A DNA stretch of 17,178 bases from NCBI GenBank assembly GCA_002365735.1, contig DEZY01000058.1, positions 504 to 17,681 on the forward strand, given 5' to 3'. The position numbers and the translations under genes were made by a program. A model generated the notes under the pieces. It was not told the DNA's origin and ran no database searches. It saw only the letters and a program-made list of their open reading frames with translations. Source of the DNA: Actinobacteria bacterium UBA3120. GTDB taxonomy: Bacteria > Actinomycetota > Actinomycetes > S36-B12. This document shows, piece after piece, positions 9,101 to 16,199 of this stretch (position 1 is its first letter; the number at the start of each line of letters is the position of its first letter).

Positions 9101-9121
9101 AGGGTAGGTCCAAGGGTAGGT
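9101..9121 (+). repeat. Two 9-bp direct repeats in the nudC promoter region
   Basis: AGGGTAGGT occurs at 9101-9109 and 9113-9121, a 12-bp period. The second copy overlaps the putative -10 box TAGGTT. It could be an activator or repressor site, or chance in a short G-rich stretch. Confidence 0.5.
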
Positions 9122-9122
9122 T
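9117..9122 (+). promoter_or_regulatory. Candidate -10 box for nudC
   Basis: TAGGTT matches TANNNT, with the likely transcript start near 9129. The ribosome site AAAGGA at 9134-9139 and the ATG at 9144 follow. The -35 region is poor. Confidence 0.4.
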
Positions 9123-9143
9123 GGGGCTCGTTGAAAGGAATCC

Positions 9144-10064
9144 ATGGCATATTCGCCCAGGTTAACCGATTTAGTACTTTCTCGGAGTGCAACTGACCGC
9201 AGTGCGCATTTGCGCAAAGATCCGGAGTGGATTGCAGAATCACTTATTGATCCCAGCACCCGTTTCATTTGTGTGCATAATTCACAGGCTCCCTTTGACG
9301 GCGAAAATCTTGTGGTTTTTAAGTTCGCAGACATTCCCGAGCACTCCTTGACCTACTTTCTTGGCCGCGATGCGGGGGTAGTTTTTTTTGGAGTTTCAGC
9401 TGATGCCGATTTTGTTTCCGACCATGACCCCGATTCCTGGCTGAACTTGCGTGCAGGCGGGGCGCTGCTCAGTGATCGAGATGCTGGATTGCTGGTGGCG
9501 GCGATTGCTTTAGATAATTGGAATTTCACGCATACGCATTGCCCTCGATGCGGGGGCAAGACGGTTCAAAGCGATGCTGGTTGGACGCGCAGGTGCACCA
9601 CAGATAACTCAATTCATTTTCCACGCACAGATCCGGCAGTAATCATGTTGGTAACGGATCCCGATGACCGAGTACTTCTTGCCCGGCAAAGCCGATGGCA
9701 GATCGGATCGGCTTCGGTCCTCGCAGGTTTCGTTGAGGCGGGTGAATCAGCCGAAGCAGCGGTGGTCCGCGAAGTGAGTGAAGAAACCGGAATCGCGATT
9801 GACCCGGACAGTATTGATTACCTGGGGAGTCAACCATGGCCATTTCCTAACTCGCTCATGTTGGGGTATCAGGCGCGAGCGGTAACTACCGACATTTGCG
9901 TTGATGGTGAGGAAATCGTGGAGGCCCAGTGGTACGACCGGGCCGAGATCAAGAAATTGTGCTCGGCGCAGAAGTTGCACTTGCCCCCGCGAGTGAGTAT
10001 TGCCCACCAACTGATTGCCCGCTGGTACGGGGAAAAACTTCCCAGCAGTACCTCATTTCGCTAG
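9144..10064 (+). CDS. nudC: NudC, NAD(H) pyrophosphatase / NAD-cap RNA hydrolase
   Basis: Encodes 306 residues. The Nudix box is perfect (residues 195-217: G, five residues, E, seven residues, then REVSEETGI). The SQPWPFP signature specific to NADH pyrophosphatases follows at 229-235. Together they identify an enzyme that splits NADH/NAD+ to NMN(H) and AMP and may remove NAD caps from RNA. An N-terminal domain precedes a zinc ribbon with Cys133, Cys136 and Cys151. The fourth cysteine of the E. coli enzyme is not there; Asp154 or His158 stands nearby. The ATG has a clear ribosome site, AAAGGA, four bases upstream. It is convergent with mrx1, with only seven bases between the two stop codons. 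In mycobacteria nudC also neighbours mrx1 and adnAB. Confidence 0.95.
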   Translation: MAYSPRLTDLVLSRSATDRSAHLRKDPEWIAESLIDPSTRFICVHNSQAPFDGENLVVFKFADIPEHSLTYFLGRDAGVVFFGVSADADFVSDHDPDSWLNLRAGGALLSDRDAGLLVAAIALDNWNFTHTHCPRCGGKTVQSDAGWTRRCTTDNSIHFPRTDPAVIMLVTDPDDRVLLARQSRWQIGSASVLAGFVEAGESAEAAVVREVSEETGIAIDPDSIDYLGSQPWPFPNSLMLGYQARAVTTDICVDGEEIVEAQWYDRAEIKKLCSAQKLHLPPRVSIAHQLIARWYGEKLPSSTSFR

Positions 10065-10074
10065 CTAAAAGCTA
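10062..10074. other. Short palindrome spanning the nudC and mrx1 stop codons
   Basis: TAGCT-AAA-AGCTA forms a 5-bp dyad with a 3-base spacer. Its outer triplets are the TAG stops of the two convergent genes. It is too small and A/T-rich to call a terminator with confidence, but nothing else separates the genes. Confidence 0.35.
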
Positions 10075-10320
10075 AGCCGCAAGTTTGGCAATTACCTCTG
10101 CGATGGGCGGATTAGTCAGCGTTGATCCATCGGAAAACTTGAGTGTGGGCACCATTTCGTTGCCCCCGTTGACCGAAGCGACAAAAGCGGCGGCAGTTGG
10201 GTCGGCTTCAATGTCAACTTCGGTGTATTGCACCCCGGCCCGCCCCATTTGGGCCTTAAGGCGCTTACACGGCCCGCACCACGTCGTCGTGTAAACGGTT
10301 ACCAAACTGGCATCACTCAT
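10072..10320 (-). CDS. mrx1: Mycoredoxin-1 (mycothiol-dependent glutaredoxin-like protein)
   Basis: Encodes 82 residues, a complete thioredoxin-fold glutaredoxin. It has TTTWCGPCKRLK near the N-terminus (active site CGPC; M. tuberculosis Mrx1 has CGYC as I recall). The cis-proline motif MVPTLKF follows, then DGSTLTNP near the C-terminus, which is characteristic of the actinobacterial Mrx1 family. It should reduce mixed disulfides between proteins and mycothiol in the cytosol. The CGPC site resembles thioredoxin and could shift its redox potential. The start at ATG 10320 is supported by a -10 box exactly six bases upstream. It diverges from uvrD2 and converges on nudC, the same neighbourhood as in mycobacteria. 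Confidence 0.93.
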   Translation of the reverse strand: MSDASLVTVYTTTWCGPCKRLKAQMGRAGVQYTEVDIEADPTAAAFVASVNGGNEMVPTLKFSDGSTLTNPPIAEVIAKLAA

Positions 10321-10326
10321 GTGTTC

Positions 10327-10332
10327 AGTCTA
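10327..10332 (-). promoter_or_regulatory. -10 box for a leaderless mrx1 mRNA
   Basis: TAGACT on the minus strand, six bases, then ATG at 10320. This is the standard spacing for transcription beginning at the A of the start codon. There is no Shine-Dalgarno. Confidence 0.6.
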
Positions 10333-10354
10333 GGGGTGATCCGGAGTTGGTGCG

Positions 10355-10372
10355 ATGGGGTCAGATCCCCAT
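10355..10372. repeat. Dyad in the uvrD2 promoter region
   Basis: ATGGGG and CCCCAT are perfect 6-bp arms around a 6-base centre. It lies just before the putative uvrD2 -10 box (10375-10380) and so would fall in the -10/-35 spacer. Possible operator; no LexA-type box is recognised. Confidence 0.5.
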
Positions 10373-10374
10373 GA

Positions 10375-10380
10375 CAAGAT
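10375..10380 (+). promoter_or_regulatory. Weak candidate -10 box for uvrD2
   Basis: CAAGAT keeps the key A and final T and lies six bases before the GTG at 10387. No ribosome site is visible, so a leaderless mRNA is plausible. Confidence 0.3.
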
Positions 10381-10386
10381 CAGCGG

Positions 10387-12474
10387 GTGAACCCAGAGCA
10401 ACGTGCACACAGCATCCTTGAGGGATTAGATGCGGAGCAGCGTGAGGTTGCCCTAGCGGTTGGGGGCCCGGTCCGCGTGCTCGCTGGGGCGGGAACCGGA
10501 AAGACTCGAGCAATAACTCATCGTATTGCCTATTCAGTCGTGACGGGGGCAAGTGAGGCAGAGCGCACATTGGCACTTACCTTTACCAATCGGGCAGCGG
10601 GGGAGATGCGGCATCGTTTGCTGGGATTGGGAGTCCCAGGTGCGCAAGTGCGCACTTTCCATGCGGCCGCATTACGGCAACTTCGTTTTTTCTGGCCGCA
10701 GTTATCGCGTACGGCATTCCCTGAGCTCATGTCGAGCAAGGCTTCCCTCGTTGCGCGTTCATTGGCGCACTGCAAAGTTGATAGTGACAAAGCCTTGGTG
10801 CGGGATGTCAGCGGCGACATTGAGTGGTCCAAGTCCAACATGATGGATTCGGCCTTGGTCCACAAAGCTAAGCGAGATTTCGCCATTGATGTAGCGACGC
10901 TGGCAAAGGTGATGGACTCCTATGAGTCCCTGAAAAAGGATCGGAACCTACTTGATTTCGATGACATCCTGATGTTGATGTCGGCTGCAATCCGCACCCG
11001 TCCCGAGATTCAAAGCGCAGTACATTCGGCCTATCGGTGGTTTACGGTCGACGAATTCCAAGACGTAAACCCACTGCAAAAAAGTGTTCTAGATCTGTGG
11101 ATTGGTGAACGTGACGATATTTGCGTTGTGGGGGACCCCAGCCAGACGATCTATTCATTCACCGGTGCATCATCAAAATACCTCACCAACTTTGTCAAGG
11201 CCTACCCAAATTCAACACTTGTTGATTTAGTGCGGTGCTATCGATGCTCACCTGAAATTGTGGCAATGGCTAATGCCGTTATTCACGCTGACTCCCGGAC
11301 TAAGCCGCTTACCTTGCGTTCCCAACAAGCAAGTGGCCCCCCACCAACAATCACGGCCTACGCTGACGACAACGACGAAGCGGAAAAGGTTTCGGCCAAG
11401 ATTAAGAAACTAATCAGCGCCGGTACTTTGGCATCCGAAATCGCCGTGCTTTTCCGGATTAATGCGCAATCTGCTGAATTTGAAACAGCGTTATCAACTC
11501 TAGACATCCCGCTGGTGCTTCGCGGTACCGAACGGTTCTTCCAACGTCCTGAAGTGAAATCGGCCGTAACTCTTTTGCGAGGAGACGCAAAAAATACTGG
11601 GTTAGTCCACACCAATCTTGCGGAGCATGTCCGTGACGTGTTATCGAGTACCGGTTGGAGCCCGCAGACCCCACGCGGCGCAGGTGCCGTGCGGGAAAAA
11701 TGGGAGTCGCTCCTCGCGCTCATGACTATGGCAGAAGAAGTAGATCCGAGTACTTCACTCACAGATTTTATTGCGGACCTGGATGCCCGGGCTTTCGTCG
11801 AGCACGCGCCAACCGCCGACGCCGTGACCTTGGCATCTATCCATTCGGCTAAAGGTTTGGAGTGGCCGGTCGTTTTTCTGGTCGGGTGTAGCGAAGGCCT
11901 CCTTCCCCTGTCCTACGCAGATTCTGAAGATGGAGTGGATGAAGAACGGCGATTGGCGTACGTGGGAATTTCGCGCGCAGCCCGAATACTTGAGGTGAGT
12001 TGGGGAAAGTCGCGAGCCCCTGGCGGGAAATCGAGTCGAACACTGAGCAGATTTTTTACCGGGTTGCCTCGGGATCTAGTAAGTGCCGCCGCTGATAGTG
12101 GTTTGTCCATTTCCGGATCAGTTGTGCGAGGAGGGTCCCAGGTGAAGCACGGGCGGAAGCGGACCGGGCCTAAACCATGTCGGGTGTGTGGCAAAGGGCT
12201 AGTAACACCGTCGGAGCGAACAATTGGCCGTTGTCAAAGATGTCCTGGGGAACCCAATGAAGTTATTTTTGAGAATCTGAAGGCATGGCGCAAGGAAAGA
12301 TCTGCGGAGAAAAGTGTTCCCGCTTACATAGTTTTTACGGATGCCACTCTGACTGCTATGGCTGAAATTGGTCCGAGTGATCTTGATCAGCTGGCGGCGA
12401 TTCCAGGGGTCGGCCCGGCGAAGCTGACCGAATTTGGCGCCGAACTACTAGAAATTATTAGGACTCAAGACTAG
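10387..12474 (+). CDS. uvrD2: UvrD2, SF1 DNA helicase with tetracysteine knuckle and HRDC domain
   Basis: Encodes 695 residues, close to the roughly 700 of M. tuberculosis UvrD2. The SF1A motor contains Walker A GAGTGKT with Lys39, motif Ia LTFTNRAA, DEFQD at 222-226, motif III GDPSQTIYSFTGA, motif V SIHSAKGLEW, and motif VI AYVGISRA. After the motor come the two features that separate UvrD2 from UvrD1 and PcrA: a CXXC-X14-CXXC zinc knuckle (Cys598, 601, 616, 619) and a C-terminal HRDC domain (about 640-690) with IPGVGPAKL. It is a 3'-to-5' helicase for DNA repair or replication; the mycobacterial enzyme is reported to be essential. The start is GTG without a clear ribosome site. The last 17 bases overlap the convergent ABC1 kinase gene, leaving no room for the whiB7 gene found here in mycobacteria. 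Confidence 0.95.
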   Translation: MNPEQRAHSILEGLDAEQREVALAVGGPVRVLAGAGTGKTRAITHRIAYSVVTGASEAERTLALTFTNRAAGEMRHRLLGLGVPGAQVRTFHAAALRQLRFFWPQLSRTAFPELMSSKASLVARSLAHCKVDSDKALVRDVSGDIEWSKSNMMDSALVHKAKRDFAIDVATLAKVMDSYESLKKDRNLLDFDDILMLMSAAIRTRPEIQSAVHSAYRWFTVDEFQDVNPLQKSVLDLWIGERDDICVVGDPSQTIYSFTGASSKYLTNFVKAYPNSTLVDLVRCYRCSPEIVAMANAVIHADSRTKPLTLRSQQASGPPPTITAYADDNDEAEKVSAKIKKLISAGTLASEIAVLFRINAQSAEFETALSTLDIPLVLRGTERFFQRPEVKSAVTLLRGDAKNTGLVHTNLAEHVRDVLSSTGWSPQTPRGAGAVREKWESLLALMTMAEEVDPSTSLTDFIADLDARAFVEHAPTADAVTLASIHSAKGLEWPVVFLVGCSEGLLPLSYADSEDGVDEERRLAYVGISRAARILEVSWGKSRAPGGKSSRTLSRFFTGLPRDLVSAAADSGLSISGSVVRGGSQVKHGRKRTGPKPCRVCGKGLVTPSERTIGRCQRCPGEPNEVIFENLKAWRKERSAEKSVPAYIVFTDATLTAMAEIGPSDLDQLAAIPGVGPAKLTEFGAELLEIIRTQD

Positions 12475-13804
12475 AGACGCTGATAGGACTTGGGGCGCTC
12501 GCAAATCCTGGAACCCAGGCATTGAGTTCAGCCAATACCGGAACATTGGCATCAAGTTGGCACAGCACCGCGATGCTGCCCAACCAGACCCGGTGAATTA
12601 ATGCGTAGGAAGGTGGCAGGTTGATTTTCAGTCCAATGGTGAAATCGGGGCCTTTCATGTCATTGAGCCTTGTGAATTCACCTCGGATCCAGTCCCGGTT
12701 GAAATGAAAACTCTCGTGGCGGGTGGGCTCAACAAAGGGCTCCAGGTAGTTGAGAATTTGTTTGGCGTCAACCTCGATATTGGGCTTTACAAACCCTTCA
12801 GCTCGTAAGCCCGCAAGAACGTCTTCCGCATTGCCACTTTGGGCAATTCTCAGGAGCGTGCCCATGGCAATCGGTAAACCCTCAGGGAGCCGCGAGACGG
12901 CGCCAAAGTCAAGTACGCATAACTTGTTGTCGGCTGTGATTCGGAAATTTCCTGGATGCGGGTCCGCATGCAGCAGTCCCGCGCGTGCGGGACCGGTGAG
13001 TAGGAAGCGTTCGTAGAGTAACCCGGCGCGATCTCGTTCGGCCTGAGTTCCATGGGAAATGATGTCTGAAAGCGGCCGCCCATCAATCCATTCACTGATC
13101 AAAACATGTGGTGCAGCGGCGAGAACGTGTGGAATGTGAAAGTCCGGATCACCGTCAAATGCAACTGCAAATGCGCGCTGATTTTGTGACTCGAGCAGGT
13201 AGTCGAGTTCCTCAATTGCTCGCTCCCGCAGTTCCTCAAGGAGGGGCCTCAGATCAAGACCGGGAATCCAGCCAGCGAAAAGCTTGCCCATGCGGATCAT
13301 TTGGTTTAAGTCTGCAACGAGCGCCTTGTCGGCTCCCGGGTACTGCACTTTTACTGCGACCACGCGCCCGTCATGCCAGATACCTTTATGGACTTGACCA
13401 ATTGACGCGGCGGCCGAAGGTTGATCACTGAATTCAATAAAACGACTGCGCCAATCCTCGCCAAGTTCCTCGGATAAGATTTTGTGAATTGCGCTGGTTG
13501 CCATGGCCGGGGCAGAGTCCTGCAATTTTGTCAGCATGGCTCGGTAAGGAGCAGCGAACTCTTCGGGCAGCGCAGCCTCGAAGATGCTCATTGCCTGGCC
13601 GAGTTTCATGGCGCCGCCCTTGAGTTCCCCGAGGACCTTGAACATTTGCTCAGCCGTGCGGGCAGACATTTCAGCGGCAATTGCTTCGGCAGGTTTGCCA
13701 CCCACGCGTTTTCCAAAGCCAAGTGCGGTGCGCCCGGCGTAGGTTGCGGGCAAGGAAGCCATGCGGATTCCACGAGTGAACGCATTTTTGGGTAGTTCCG
13801 GCAC
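12458..13804 (-). CDS. ABC1/UbiB (AarF/ADCK) family atypical kinase
   Basis: About 448 residues from the GTG at 13804. A TTG at 13828 would add eight residues, but purine-rich GGAGAATAGGGGG directly precedes the GTG. The UbiB-family order of motifs is complete: the KxGQ region with Lys67 to Gln70 (MKLGQ), the Ala-rich loop AAASIGQVHKG near 131-141, the nucleotide-binding VAVKVQYPG with Lys152, the catalytic HADPHPGNF (Asp281, Asn286) and DFG (Asp299). No transmembrane tail is obvious. UbiB-type proteins are ATPases linked to quinone or lipid metabolism; in actinobacteria the partner is unknown. It matches the Rv3197 position in mycobacteria. It lies 58 bases downstream of the RRE/E1-like gene on the same strand, so co-transcription is likely. 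Confidence 0.9.
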   Translation of the reverse strand: MPELPKNAFTRGIRMASLPATYAGRTALGFGKRVGGKPAEAIAAEMSARTAEQMFKVLGELKGGAMKLGQAMSIFEAALPEEFAAPYRAMLTKLQDSAPAMATSAIHKILSEELGEDWRSRFIEFSDQPSAAASIGQVHKGIWHDGRVVAVKVQYPGADKALVADLNQMIRMGKLFAGWIPGLDLRPLLEELRERAIEELDYLLESQNQRAFAVAFDGDPDFHIPHVLAAAPHVLISEWIDGRPLSDIISHGTQAERDRAGLLYERFLLTGPARAGLLHADPHPGNFRITADNKLCVLDFGAVSRLPEGLPIAMGTLLRIAQSGNAEDVLAGLRAEGFVKPNIEVDAKQILNYLEPFVEPTRHESFHFNRDWIRGEFTRLNDMKGPDFTIGLKINLPPSYALIHRVWLGSIAVLCQLDANVPVLAELNAWVPGFASAPSPISVSSLES

Positions 13805-13862
13805 CCCCCTATTCTCCGGCCTAATCAATAGCTGCGCACGGTCAGGTTATGGAAGTGGGAGT

Positions 13863-14789
13863 TCAGCGGTGTAGTTGGCATCCGCAGAGTGGATGCGGCG
13901 GAGCGTTTTGTGGATCAAATTGCGGCCATGGGAGTTTCGCGTCCCAGAGGGTGTTGGTCAATGCTGCTCCGTCGATCCAATGTCGAGTAATTAGTAGGAC
14001 GTGCAGCGCCGTGTAATGGGTCAGAATCGCATCACTGTGACCAGAATTTACATGCCGTCTCCATTGAAGATCCACCTGCATCCAATCGGGCGAGGTATCA
14101 CATCGATGTAGGTGAGCACATCGAAAGCATGAACTTGAGCCTGGAATCACCAGCGGCCCGATTGTGGCTTTGTCCAGCCGAGTGGCTACGTGAAGGTGCG
14201 GAAGGGTGCATAGGTGTGAGTTTTCATGATCGAAAATGTGCGGGTGGGATTTGCTGACATAGATCACAAAAGAAGCCAACGATCGCTGCTGTGTGAATTG
14301 GAAACCAGAGTCCAATCCGATGTGATAGACGGCTCGGGCAACAGGACCTCTGCCGACCACTTCAATCAGAGTATTATTTCGGCGGTCGACTATCTCGGCA
14401 GCATCAGTTAAATCAAGGGCATTCGAATAATCAATATTGTGCTTTTGGACGCAGGCCAAATCAGTAGGCATTCGCTCCTTACCCCTGTTGTTAATCCAAC
14501 GCAATGAACTTGGCTGGTTACGTGCATCTATGAGTGCACCTGATCTAAACCCATGATCGATCAGGTTTCGCATTAGGACCAATGGAATATTGAGCTGCTG
14601 CGCTCCGAGCCTGCTGGCCTGGTCAGCACACATTGAGCCATCAAGAGCGATGAACCATTGGACAGTCTCAGATGTGGGGGTAGAGCTCAAGGTGTAGTCG
14701 CCCAACTCGACTACGCCATGCGCTCGTCTAATTACAGGGACGCGAAAGTTGTATTCGGGGTAGGCGCGTAGGGCAAACGAATCAATCAT
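13863..14789 (-). CDS. E1-like/RRE protein of the TOMM (cyclodehydratase C-protein) type, without a visible YcaO partner
   Basis: About 308 residues from the ATG at 14789; a TTG at 14843 would add 18 residues but runs through a perfect dyad and the promoter. Residues about 16-86 look like the winged-helix RiPP recognition element: a start of the VIRRAHGVVELGD type, then a helical part ending NLIDHGFRSGALID. The rest resembles a shrunken ThiF/E1 fold: a glycine loop GRGPVAR (146-152), then TIGPLVIPGSSSCFRC, the typical zinc-site lead-in of TOMM cyclodehydratase C proteins, with Cys221 and Cys224. A C-terminal CGC (302, 304) completes a CXXC plus CXC zinc site. No YcaO gene or precursor peptide is visible nearby. 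I believe the equivalent mycobacterial slot is Rv3196. Whether it binds a peptide, the kinase next door or something else is unknown. The family call comes from recognition of motifs, not a search. Confidence 0.7.
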   Translation of the reverse strand: MIDSFALRAYPEYNFRVPVIRRAHGVVELGDYTLSSTPTSETVQWFIALDGSMCADQASRLGAQQLNIPLVLMRNLIDHGFRSGALIDARNQPSSLRWINNRGKERMPTDLACVQKHNIDYSNALDLTDAAEIVDRRNNTLIEVVGRGPVARAVYHIGLDSGFQFTQQRSLASFVIYVSKSHPHIFDHENSHLCTLPHLHVATRLDKATIGPLVIPGSSSCFRCAHLHRCDTSPDWMQVDLQWRRHVNSGHSDAILTHYTALHVLLITRHWIDGAALTNTLWDAKLPWPQFDPQNAPPHPLCGCQLHR

Positions 14790-14795
14790 GTGGTG

Positions 14796-14801
14796 ATTGT
14801 C
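14796..14801 (-). promoter_or_regulatory. Candidate -10 box for the RRE/E1-like gene
   Basis: GACAAT on the minus strand is four of six to TATAAT and lies exactly six bases before the ATG at 14789. This supports a leaderless start and a promoter separate from the M20 gene. Confidence 0.5.
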
Positions 14802-14811
14802 AATCTGAACG

Positions 14812-14840
14812 CCTGTGGATGGCCAGATGCAATCCACAGG
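14812..14840. repeat. 9-bp inverted repeat between the M20 and RRE/E1-like genes
   Basis: CCTGTGGAT and ATCCACAGG are perfect arms around an 11-base centre. On the minus strand the dyad begins 20 bases after the M20 stop and overlaps the -35 zone of the putative promoter at 14796-14801. It lacks a T-run, so an operator is at least as likely as a terminator. Confidence 0.7.
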
Positions 14841-14860
14841 CAATTTCGATATAAGTAGAT

Positions 14861-16147
14861 TTACCCGATGCGCTCTCGGATCACCTGTGCAATCACGCGA
14901 GCAGTTGTTTCAAGTTCGCGAGTTTGGACATATTCATCAGGTGCGTGAGCGATCGAGACGTCTCCCGGCCCGTACTGCAGGGTGGGAATATCCGCCAGAC
15001 CCGTAAGCAGCCGTAAATCTGAACCGTAGGGAGCTCCGTATTCCTCAAGTGGCGCGCCAACGACCTGTAAGTGCGCCCTCTGGAGACTTCTGAGCAGGTC
15101 TGAATGTGGTTCAGTTTGCCCCGATGCGAATTGACCACCCCACCACTCAATCTCCACCGGGTTCTTGGCAAGCCATAGGTCCTTTGCACAGGCATCTCGA
15201 ATGCATTCTTCAAATATTGACCGGGCAGATTCGATGTCCTCGCCGAGAGCAACTCCGAATCGGCCCTCGGCCACGAGCAAGTCCGGAACCGTTGATGCCC
15301 AGTCGCCACTATGCACTGTTCCAATTGAAATGGGGTAGGCGACTGGCCATCGCCGCATCCGTGAATCGACATCTACATTGCGGCGTGCTTCAAGAATCTC
15401 GAGTGCCTGGTAAATCGGATAAAACTTTTCGATCGCGCTGACGCCTTCGGTTCGCCGTGAAGCGTGGATAGCAGCACCGTGCACGAGTAAACGAAATGTC
15501 AACGCCCCACCGTTAGCTGAGATAGCGGCCAGTGAAGTGGGCTCGGGGATAATCGCTCCCGAGACTTCGTGTTCGGCAAGGCTATAAAACCGTGGCAAGC
15601 CCTCGGTGATCAGTGAATAGGTGCCAAGACCACCGTCTTCTTCGCCGATCACGGGAGCAAAGAGCAGGTCACCTCTTGGGGTGAAACCGCTAGCGCGCAA
15701 GAATTTCACTGCTGCCCAAGCCGCAATCAGACCACCTTTCATATCGCAGGCGCCGCGGGCCGTGATCACTTTTTCACCGTCAACGGTTCTCGCGCGGGGG
15801 GTAAAAGGATCGGCACTCCAGGCGCGTACATCACCGGGTGGGACTACATCTGTGTGCCCGTTAATCAGAAGGGCGGGTGCGCCACCGGAGCCCCGCCAAA
15901 TACCTAAAACGCCCAGCCCCTGTTCGCGCACCACTTCTTGACCGGGAAATTGTGGGTCCGCGGTGATGGCGTCGAGGTTCATCTCCCAGGTGTTCACTTC
16001 CAACCCGGCAGTGCGCATGAGCGTGGCCATGAACTCTTGAGCGTCCCGCTCGCCGGTCGTCCCACCTGTTGACGCGATAGAAAGCAGGGTCGCCAGTTCC
16101 TCGTACATAGCGCTTGCGGAGCACAGATCCTGCGCGGAAGTAGGCAT
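14861..16147 (-). CDS. M20 family metallohydrolase (ArgE/DapE/ACY1 type)
   Basis: 428 residues from the ATG at 16147, normal for the family. Upstream in-frame starts (up to 16375) add a low-complexity Arg/Gly/Pro tail with no family resemblance and run over the promoter region. The di-zinc ligands are present: GHTDVVPPGD (His98, Asp100), GACDMKGG (Asp135), GEEDGG (Glu169 as general base, Glu170), IPEPT (Glu202), and a C-terminal His in SIAHAPDEY. The lid domain carries VHGAAIHASRRTEG, where His228 comes from the dimer partner. It hydrolyses an N-acyl amino acid, dipeptide or succinyl-diaminopimelate-like amide in the cytosol; which one is not readable. DapE is possible but not claimed. It heads a minus-strand run with the RRE/E1-like and ABC1 kinase genes. 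Confidence 0.87.
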   Translation of the reverse strand: MPTSAQDLCSASAMYEELATLLSIASTGGTTGERDAQEFMATLMRTAGLEVNTWEMNLDAITADPQFPGQEVVREQGLGVLGIWRGSGGAPALLINGHTDVVPPGDVRAWSADPFTPRARTVDGEKVITARGACDMKGGLIAAWAAVKFLRASGFTPRGDLLFAPVIGEEDGGLGTYSLITEGLPRFYSLAEHEVSGAIIPEPTSLAAISANGGALTFRLLVHGAAIHASRRTEGVSAIEKFYPIYQALEILEARRNVDVDSRMRRWPVAYPISIGTVHSGDWASTVPDLLVAEGRFGVALGEDIESARSIFEECIRDACAKDLWLAKNPVEIEWWGGQFASGQTEPHSDLLRSLQRAHLQVVGAPLEEYGAPYGSDLRLLTGLADIPTLQYGPGDVSIAHAPDEYVQTRELETTARVIAQVIRERIG

Positions 16148-16153
16148 GGAGGA

Positions 16154-16159
16154 ATTGTG
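16154..16159 (-). promoter_or_regulatory. Candidate -10 box for the M20 gene
   Basis: CACAAT on the minus strand lies six bases before the ATG at 16147, fitting a leaderless mRNA. The bases between (TCCTCC) are the opposite of a ribosome site. Confidence 0.5.
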
Positions 16160-16176
16160 CCGGCCAGCAGGGCCGG
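16160..16176. repeat. GC-rich dyad filling the spacer of the M20 promoter
   Basis: CCGGCC-AGCAG-GGCCGG is a 6-bp perfect dyad of 17 bases in total, which is exactly the usual -10/-35 spacer length upstream of the box at 16154-16159. Candidate operator. Confidence 0.5.
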
Positions 16177-16199
16177 GCGTGTGAAGGAGGGTCATTTTA

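Noticed and set aside
14790..14843. TTG start for the RRE/E1-like protein, 18 residues longer
   Set aside because: The extra coding would span the perfect dyad and the -10 box, and no ribosome site precedes the TTG.
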